The notes under the pieces: generated by a model
Seen by the model: the letters and a program-made list of their open reading frames with translations, nothing else
Databases searched by the model: none
What the model was told of the DNA's origin: nothing
Part shown: in pieces, positions 6,655-10,935 of the stretch
Layout: each line of letters starts with the position of its first letter
Numbering within the stretch: the first letter of the stretch is position 1
NCBI GenBank assembly: GCA_021736505.1
Contig: JAIPFU010000048.1
Location: 1 to 10,935 of the forward strand
DNA from: Spirochaetia bacterium
GTDB lineage: Bacteria > Spirochaetota > Spirochaetia > PWKH01
Direction: 5' to 3'
Length of the DNA: 10,935 bases
Program-made: the position numbers and the translations under genes

Positions 6655-7824
6655 GTTTACCCAGGCAGCTTCCTTTTTTGAGCTTTCCACACATTTTTCG
6701 ATGAAGAGGACTCCTTCATAACCCTTTTCAAGCTGCGGGAAATCCATATCATCGCTGGTCAGCGCTTCTCCATTCTTCTTCTTCCGCAAAGCGCCTGTAT
6801 AGGTTTTATAAATATTCGCAAAGGCTTCAAAATACCCTTCGGGATGTCCTGCCGGAACTCTGACTAGGGAATTCGGATGCTCTGAAAAGGCATCTCTTCC
6901 CCGGGATAGGGTTTTTACTGGTTCACCAGCTACGGCTAGCTGAAAATGATTCGGATCTTCCTGATTCCAGGTGACAGAACCTTTTTCGCCGTAGACTCTT
7001 ACCTGCAGAGCATTATCACTTCCCCATGCAATCTGCGAGCACCAGTAAATCCCTTTTGCACGATTCTCATAGTCCACCATGATCGTAGCATTATCATCCA
7101 GCTGTCGACCCTCTACCATAATATCCATGCGAGCGCTCAGCCGTTTGATCTTCAGGTCAGTCATATAGGAGACCATATTTTCCATGTGGCTGCCGATATC
7201 TCCGACGCAGTTGGATATCCCGCTTTGCGCTGGATCCGTTCTCCAGGCAGCCTGCTTATTTTCTCCGGATTTTTCCACGGGTTCTGCAAGCCAATCCTGG
7301 GGATACTCGGCATTTACAAAAGTAATTTCCCCAATGGTTCCCTGCTGTATCAGATTTCTAATCTCCTTGACCGCTGGATAACCAGTATAGGTATAGGTAA
7401 TACCGAAGAGCAGATCCTTTTCCTTCGCCAGTTCCATCAGTTCTCGGGCTTCCGCACTTCCTGTAGTCAGCGGTTTATCACATACAACATGAATTCCTTG
7501 CTCTAGGAATGTCCTGGCAATTGAGTAATGAGAGCTGTTGGGAGTTACAATTACTACAAAATCAATACCGTCTTCATGCTTTGCTTCCTCATATGCCATC
7601 TCAGTATAGGATTCGTAGAGCCTGGACTTATCAATATGGAGCGCGGCACCTGTGGAGAGCGTCTTCGCTAGACTTCTCGAAAAACATCCGGCTGTCAGTT
7701 CAGCCTGATCATCAAATCGTATAGCCCTTCGATGGACATCCCCAATAAAGGAGCCTTCACCACCGCCGACCATTCCGTACCGTAATCTGCGGGCTGCTTC
7801 TGAGGTTCTGCTTGCTTCAATCAT
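6646..7824 (-). CDS. Gfo/Idh/MocA-family oxidoreductase, complete
   Basis: This is a 392-residue cytoplasmic NAD(P)-dependent dehydrogenase of the Gfo/Idh/MocA family. The Rossmann loop is GMVGGGEGSFIGDVHRRA (17-34), the long Gly-rich version of one subgroup. VTPNSSH (93-99), CDKP (115-118, with the putative catalytic Lys at 117) and GDIGSHMENM (208-217, with D209 and H213 as likely catalytic or substrate residues) are all in place. The C-terminal alpha/beta domain follows, with VRVYGEKGSVTW and the GHPEGYFEAF motif near the end. A strong ribosome site, AGGAGGAG (7838-7831), lies 6 bases before the ATG. It is the first gene of the operon, with the isomerase gene beginning 87 bases after its stop. 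It would oxidise a hydroxyl of the imported sugar or polyol, or reduce a keto intermediate. Length and sequence clearly differ from the partial homologue at the left end, so the two are not a recent duplication. Confidence 0.93.
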   Translation of the reverse strand: MIEASRTSEAARRLRYGMVGGGEGSFIGDVHRRAIRFDDQAELTAGCFSRSLAKTLSTGAALHIDKSRLYESYTEMAYEEAKHEDGIDFVVIVTPNSSHYSIARTFLEQGIHVVCDKPLTTGSAEARELMELAKEKDLLFGITYTYTGYPAVKEIRNLIQQGTIGEITFVNAEYPQDWLAEPVEKSGENKQAAWRTDPAQSGISNCVGDIGSHMENMVSYMTDLKIKRLSARMDIMVEGRQLDDNATIMVDYENRAKGIYWCSQIAWGSDNALQVRVYGEKGSVTWNQEDPNHFQLAVAGEPVKTLSRGRDAFSEHPNSLVRVPAGHPEGYFEAFANIYKTYTGALRKKKNGEALTSDDMDFPQLEKGYEGVLFIEKCVESSKKEAAWVNML

Positions 7825-7855
7825 ATTGTTCTCCTCCTAACTAAAAATTCCTCAC

Positions 7856-7884
7856 AAATAAAATAATCATATTAAAAATGTCAA
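7856..7884 (-). promoter_or_regulatory. Candidate promoter of the sugar operon
   Basis: A perfect TTGACA (7884-7879) on the minus strand faces a weak -10 at 17 bases (TTATTT, 7861-7856) or 18 bases (TATTTG). The start would be near 7850, giving a leader of about 25 bases to the dehydrogenase ATG. The -35 is strong evidence and the -10 is poor, which would fit a regulator-dependent promoter. Confidence 0.45.
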
Positions 7885-7896
7885 TACTGTATGCTT

Positions 7897-7925
7897 CTTA
7901 TGCACGCACGTGCGTACAGTGTAAA
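7897..7925 (-). promoter_or_regulatory. Alternative operon promoter spanning operator 1
   Basis: TTTACA (7925-7920) and CATAAG (7902-7897) are 17 bases apart on the minus strand. The palindromic operator candidate at 7901-7918 fills the spacer, a classical position for repression. It competes with the downstream TTGACA candidate; sequence alone does not decide. Confidence 0.3.
7901..7918. promoter_or_regulatory. Operator candidate 1, LacI-type palindrome
   Basis: TGCACGCACGTGCGTACA contains a perfect 12-base palindrome, ACGCACGTGCGT (7904-7915), and is symmetric over 18 bases with one mismatched pair. LacI-family operators are typically palindromes with a central CG-containing core, and this one fits. 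It lies directly upstream of the operon's first gene. It is nested with a wider inverted repeat, ACTGTATGC (7886-7894) and GCGTACAGT (7912-7920), with one mismatch. Confidence 0.6.
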
Positions 7926-7979
7926 AAAATCCCTGCTCATTCAATCAACTGTCCAGAAATCTTGAATTTACTGCAGGAA
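7923..7979 (-). terminator. Terminator-like hairpin upstream of the sugar operon
   Basis: In minus-strand RNA, TTCCTGC (7979-7973) pairs with GCAGGGA (7936-7930) with one G-U pair. Inside it ATTCAA (7967-7962) pairs with TTGAAT (7944-7939). Seven T residues follow at 7929-7923. This fits an intrinsic terminator for transcripts coming from the HAD gene, about 225 bases downstream of its stop. It could instead be an attenuator if a promoter lies near 8050. The large apical loop (17 bases) lowers confidence. Confidence 0.5.
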
Positions 7980-7999
7980 ATCAAGCGGTTTTTTCAGTA

Positions 8000-8049
8000 T
8001 ATATCAAGTAGTATGATCCATTCATATGCACGCGGGTGCGCTTGATATA
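8000..8049. repeat. 9-base inverted repeat flanking operator 2
   Basis: TATATCAAG (8000-8008) and CTTGATATA (8041-8049) are perfect reverse complements separated by 32 bases. The right arm abuts and overlaps the end of operator candidate 2. It could be a second regulator site or an RNA hairpin; no further support is seen. Confidence 0.4.
8027..8044. promoter_or_regulatory. Operator candidate 2, upstream copy
   Basis: TGCACGCGGGTGCGCTTG shares TGCACGC-N2-GTGCG with operator candidate 1. Symmetry is weaker (GCAC and GTGC arms, 8028-8031 and 8036-8039). The two copies begin 126 bases apart, close to twelve helical turns at 10.5 bases per turn, which would suit looping between two bound regulator dimers. 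Confidence 0.45.
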
Positions 8050-8204
8050 ATCAGACTACCATGCCTGTTTTCTGAAATCAAGAAATTTTTTTAGAAATTC
8101 TCTAAATTTTTATTTATCCCTAAGTTTTACGGCAGGGTTCATGCATTTCAAATTACGGTGCTTCAGGAATGAATACGATTACAAGTTCCGAGGAAGAAAA
8201 CACT

Positions 8205-8906
8205 TTACTGGTTCCGAATTAATGCATGCACATATTCCGCCACGGCGGACAAGTCAGGGAAAATCCGTTCTGCCAGCTCTTTGCAAGCATGGTCAGGAGC
8301 TTTTATATCCGGAATCATAATAGATCTGATGCCTGCTGCAGCTGCGGCGGCGATCCCCGCATGGGAGTCCTCTAGAACAAGACAATAATCCGGCTCTACA
8401 GCTAGTTTTTCTGCGGCGGCGAGAAAAATATCGGGCTCGGGTTTTCCCCTGCTTATTTCATCTCCGCAGACGACAGTATCAAATCGTTCATATAATCCGG
8501 CTATTCGAAGTACCTTTTCCGCTTGGCTGCGTTCCGTAGATGTTGCCACGGCTTTACGGATTCCGTGGCGCTCAAGCAATTCGAGCATGCTTAACAACCC
8601 GGTTTTTAAGGGAACTCCCTGCTTCTTGAAGCGTTCAAATTTCTCCTGAATCCGCAGTTTTCGAACTGTATGATAATCAAAACCGGCTCCCAAGGCTTCT
8701 CTGAACATTGCCTCGGTATCCTCCCGGGTGCGGCCTACGGTATTGAGAATCAGTGATTCAGGAATATCGTATCCCCTGGCGAGCCCGATAGAGCGCCATA
8801 GCTCCATATCAAGCCTTTCTGTATCGATCATCAAGCCGTCCATATCGAAAATCACAGCATCAATACGATTGCCGCGCTTTCCTGATGACTCTGGAAAAGT
8901 TTTCAT
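8205..8906 (-). CDS. HAD-superfamily hydrolase, beta-phosphoglucomutase/phosphatase-like
   Basis: This is a 233-residue cytoplasmic protein of HAD subfamily IA with a helical cap after motif I. Motif I is DMDGLMIDTE (21-30), with nucleophile D21 and general acid D23. Motif II lies in VATSTERS (120-127), motif III is K155 in RGKPEPD, and motif IV is LEDSHAG (178-184) with E179 and D180 binding Mg2+. All catalytic residues are present. Relatives include beta-phosphoglucomutases and phosphatases acting on sugar phosphates or 2-deoxyglucose-6-phosphate; the sequence alone does not decide which. The ATG at 8906 is preceded by a weak AAGGA about 12 bases upstream. The first 14 residues are a polar extension before the usual start of the fold, but no better start is visible. 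It is co-directional with the sugar operon but separated by 380 bases and a terminator-like hairpin. A shared pathway (recovering or mutating a phosphorylated sugar) is only inferred. Confidence 0.9.
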   Translation of the reverse strand: MKTFPESSGKRGNRIDAVIFDMDGLMIDTERLDMELWRSIGLARGYDIPESLILNTVGRTREDTEAMFREALGAGFDYHTVRKLRIQEKFERFKKQGVPLKTGLLSMLELLERHGIRKAVATSTERSQAEKVLRIAGLYERFDTVVCGDEISRGKPEPDIFLAAAEKLAVEPDYCLVLEDSHAGIAAAAAAGIRSIMIPDIKAPDHACKELAERIFPDLSAVAEYVHALIRNQ

Positions 8907-9003
8907 AGCCTGTATATTCCTTATTCTGGTACCTGCTGTCTCTCTTATGCATTTTAGTCTGGGCTTTACTCTTTGTATATCCCCTGCTTGTTTTGCGGTA
9001 TAA

Positions 9004-9029
9004 TTCCCAGATGATTTTTTTACTGGGAA
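9004..9029. repeat. Inverted repeat in the divergent intergenic region
   Basis: TTCCCAG (9004-9010) and CTGGGAA (9023-9029) are perfect reverse complements around a T-rich 12-base loop. The left arm adjoins a TATAAT box on the plus strand (8999-9004) that has no good -35. No T run follows either arm, so it is not a terminator. It may be a regulator site. Confidence 0.35.
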
Positions 9030-9082
9030 ATATTCACAGCATGTTCCGCCTTCATGTGCAGAATGTCCTGAAAAATTATGAC

Positions 9083-9111
9083 TTGACCAGAGAGATCTTT
9101 GCTCGTATGAT
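9083..9111 (+). promoter_or_regulatory. Sigma70-type promoter of the barrel/peptidase pair
   Basis: TTGACC (9083-9088) and TATGAT (9106-9111) are separated by exactly 17 bases, each one base from consensus. Transcription would start near 9118, leaving a 5' untranslated leader of about 66 bases. No operator is evident around it. Confidence 0.7.
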
Positions 9112-9183
9112 TTTATAAAAATCTTACATTAATAGAAAATAGACAGGAGAATATACTCATTCTGTTCGCAGGAGTTTTATGCC

Positions 9184-10116
9184 ATGAGTAAACAGATCTT
9201 CTTTCTCTTACTTACTTTCAGCCTCCTTTGCGGAGCTCTTTCCCTAGTCTCGGCTGAAGAGTTGAGTGCTGACTCTGGAAGCGGTACGTACTGGAGCCAG
9301 ACGATCAGCAGCGGTCTTGGAGGAGGTTCAGCAAAGGACTCATCCATATCACCTCTGGTAAAATCTGGATTTCACAGTTTCTTCAACCACGAAAATCTGA
9401 TTGATTTCGGCGGGCTGATAAACGATACGGATTTCGGCGTAGTTTCAGGCTTCTCATTGATCCAACAGGATGCTTTAGCTGATCTCATGCCTTTTTTCAT
9501 GACCCCCTATATGTATCTGCAGAACAATCTCCGCTTCCGGCTTGCCCGGGAAGACTTCCCGGATTCTGCCGGTTTCACCTGGGAGCCCTTTTCCTCTCCA
9601 GTACTCTCTTTTCAGCCCGATTTTTGGCAGATCTCAGCCGGCGGGGGTTTTGATGTCGGAGCACTCTTCATGCTTCATTACGTCAACAATGCTCCAGCTT
9701 TCAGACATGGTGATGCTTCTCTCACGGCATCTGTCCAGGCTGCACTGAATTTCAGCACTTCCTTCTTTTCCTGGAACCCCCTCTACTGCAGCCTGCAGGC
9801 AGTAATTACCAGTTCCCTGGTAAGCATCTACAACACCTATCCCTATGCACCGAACATTCCGCCGGGGGACAACACAGATTGGAAGGTATTTTTTGATCAC
9901 TACGCCGTAGCAGGAATTCCCAATGCCTGGAAGACACGAACAGAAGTAAACTTGGCCATTCATCTCGATAACGGGCACAGCGTCAGCTTCGGCTATCTGC
10001 ATAATTTGTATAATTTCAAGAAAATTGATATCGATATCCAGGGAGGAAGCAGCCTCTTCTCCCTGGGCTATACCATTCCTTTCTCAAAACCTGAAACATG
10101 GAGGTATGCACGATGA
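9184..10116 (+). CDS. Hypothetical secreted, predicted outer-membrane beta-rich protein
   Basis: I do not recognise a family for this 310-residue protein. It begins with a clear signal peptide (1-24, hydrophobic FFLLLTFSLLCGALSL, cleavage likely after VSA). The body is rich in aromatic and small residues, with alternating polar/apolar stretches and short turns such as LDNGHSVSFGYLHNLYNF near 263-280. It closes with SSLFSLGYTIPF and a 10-residue tail. This pattern suggests an outer-membrane beta-barrel, but it is a prediction from composition. AGGAG (9170-9174) lies 9 bases before the chosen ATG. Another ATG at 9179 is out of frame and reads only Met-Pro-stop. It is the first gene after a good promoter, and its TGA overlaps the next gene's ATG (ATGA), so the two proteins are probably made together and may work together in the envelope. 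Confidence 0.8.
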   Translation: MSKQIFFLLLTFSLLCGALSLVSAEELSADSGSGTYWSQTISSGLGGGSAKDSSISPLVKSGFHSFFNHENLIDFGGLINDTDFGVVSGFSLIQQDALADLMPFFMTPYMYLQNNLRFRLAREDFPDSAGFTWEPFSSPVLSFQPDFWQISAGGGFDVGALFMLHYVNNAPAFRHGDASLTASVQAALNFSTSFFSWNPLYCSLQAVITSSLVSIYNTYPYAPNIPPGDNTDWKVFFDHYAVAGIPNAWKTRTEVNLAIHLDNGHSVSFGYLHNLYNFKKIDIDIQGGSSLFSLGYTIPFSKPETWRYAR

Positions 10117-10935
10117 CTCCATTACGAAATACAATCCCGAAATCCAGTAAACCTTCCCTGTTTCCTTACAAACTGATCCTCCCCTTGCTGCTCTTTTCAG
10201 CACTCTTTGGACTCCTGCTTATCTCCTGCAGCAATCCGCTCATGGAAGACGGCTTCTCCACTGATGCATATACCAATTTAGATTATCTCTGGGAGGATCT
10301 GGATAAGCGCTACGCCTATTTTAAGGAGAAGGGAATTGATTGGGAAACCCAAAAAACCAAATATCATGATGAATTAGATAAAAAAGCAGAAGACGGAACG
10401 ATTACCCACATGGAGCTCTTCAACATTCTAGCCGAGATGCTGAAAGAGCTGCGGGACGGCCACGTCAATCTCTACGGCCCGGTTCATACGTCATACTATA
10501 ATGTCCGTAAGTACCTTGTTTCTGGATATGACAGGCAGCGCATGCTCTACAGATATCTTGATATTAACTCACCTCATCTGCTTAATGATATTTTTATTAC
10601 TACAGGCTCCAGTACCGTAAAACACGGTATAAAGGCCCAATACCCCTATCATGGGGCACAGACTCCGTATCAGGTTTTTTCAATATGGAAGGATACTCCG
10701 GAACCGGAGGGAGAAGAGACACACACCGTTCTGTACATCACCTACAGCTCATTTATGGACTCCCTTCAAAGCATAGATTCCGTTCTGAGATATATCCATG
10801 AGCATGAAGACCTGGACGGATATATCATAGATCTCAGGGGCAACGGCGGCGGCAAGCTGCAGAATGTCCACAGCCTCATGGGACGCATTGTTCGGGAGCC
10901 TGTGACAGCCTATTACGAGATGCGTAAGTCCTTGG
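10113..10935 (+). CDS. S41-family peptidase-like lipoprotein, N-terminal part (runs off right edge)
   Basis: The open frame begins at ATG 10113 and runs 274 codons to the window edge. GGAGG (10100-10104) lies 8 bases upstream, inside the preceding gene, and the start overlaps that gene's stop as ATGA. Residues 21-38 are a hydrophobic signal with lipobox LISC, so C39 is the predicted lipidated residue and the mature protein would be membrane-anchored. S41 (C-terminal processing/tricorn-like) signs are the early helical part with LKELRDGHVNLYG (110-122; the family DGH motif) and YIIDLRGNGGG (237-247), the core strand before the active site. The catalytic Ser and Lys would come later and are not in the window, so activity cannot be judged. 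The region between DGH and LRGNGGG lacks an obvious PDZ domain, as in some short S41 relatives. It may process or help assemble envelope proteins, perhaps its barrel-like neighbour. Confidence 0.85.
   Translation, partial: MTPLRNTIPKSSKPSLFPYKLILPLLLFSALFGLLLISCSNPLMEDGFSTDAYTNLDYLWEDLDKRYAYFKEKGIDWETQKTKYHDELDKKAEDGTITHMELFNILAEMLKELRDGHVNLYGPVHTSYYNVRKYLVSGYDRQRMLYRYLDINSPHLLNDIFITTGSSTVKHGIKAQYPYHGAQTPYQVFSIWKDTPEPEGEETHTVLYITYSSFMDSLQSIDSVLRYIHEHEDLDGYIIDLRGNGGGKLQNVHSLMGRIVREPVTAYYEMRKSL

Larger units (their letters stand above)
7825..8204. other. Control region between HAD gene and sugar operon
   Basis: This 380-base stretch has no gene. It holds the operon promoter candidates, two operator candidates, and a terminator-like hairpin between them. 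The part from about 8050 to 8204 is AT-rich 3' flank of the HAD gene, with short A/T runs near 8080-8120; I see no further feature in it. Confidence 0.6.

Noticed and set aside
6946..7506. 186-codon plus-strand open frame opposite the first dehydrogenase
   Set aside because: It has no recognisable motif and lies entirely antisense to a gene with intact family motifs, so it is a shadow frame.
9011..9118. A 35-codon plus-strand frame (starts MIFLLGNIHS) before the barrel gene
   Set aside because: No ribosome site, it starts only 7 bases after the TATAAT box, and it covers the likely real promoter at 9083-9111.
9179..9187. Two-codon frame ATG-CCA-TGA overlapping the barrel gene start
   Set aside because: It is too short to support as a gene and is probably chance. 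The following ATG has workable spacing from AGGAG.
1..10935. CRISPR arrays, tRNA or rRNA genes, insertion sequences, toxin-antitoxin or defence genes
   Set aside because: I looked for repeats, clover-leaf-like segments, transposase motifs and small paired genes and saw none.

Overview
The window reads as a bacterial, probably spirochaete-like, chromosome segment of moderate G+C. The lineage is inferred from the style of the binding-protein signal peptide (a hydrophobic run ending VFA followed by a Gly/Glu/Ala-rich stretch) and from a signal-peptide barrel protein next to an S41 lipoprotein. No rRNA or other phylogenetic marker is present. There are no tRNAs, CRISPR arrays, transposases or phage genes.

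Bases 1-8906 are all minus-strand. In transcription order they hold a HAD-family phosphatase (8906-8205), a 380-base control region (7825-8204), and a tight catabolic and transport operon. The operon encodes a Gfo/Idh/MocA dehydrogenase (7824-6646), a xylose-isomerase-like TIM-barrel isomerase/epimerase (6558-5569), an RbsA-type double ATPase (5558-4059), an RbsC-type permease (4062-3103) and a periplasmic sugar-binding protein (3039-2035). A clear intrinsic terminator lies at 1934-1893. Next come a LacI-family regulator (1704-673) and the first 201 codons of a second Gfo/Idh/MocA dehydrogenase (604-1, running off the left edge; GTG start).

The genes fit one system. The binding protein and the RbsA/RbsC pair import a sugar or polyol. 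The two NAD(P)-type oxidoreductases and the metal-dependent isomerase would oxidise and epimerise it, and the LacI-type protein would sense it or a derivative. No kinase, aldolase or glycosidase is visible, so the substrate cannot be named; rare sugars, inositols or keto-sugar routes all fit. The control region carries two copies of a GCACGC-N2-GTGCG motif 126 bases apart, a terminator-like hairpin between them, and a perfect TTGACA box just before the first dehydrogenase. This looks like the LacI-type operator region of the operon.

Bases 8907-10935 turn to the plus strand. A good sigma70-type promoter (TTGACC-17-TATGAT, 9083-9111) precedes a predicted secreted or outer-membrane beta-rich protein (9184-10116). 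Its stop overlaps the start of a predicted S41-family lipoprotein peptidase (10113-10935, running off the right edge) through ATGA. These two look like an independent, translationally coupled envelope pair.

Overall this is a recognisable sugar-utilisation locus with an orphan substrate plus an uncharacterised envelope pair. I see no clear evidence of a wholly new class of system.
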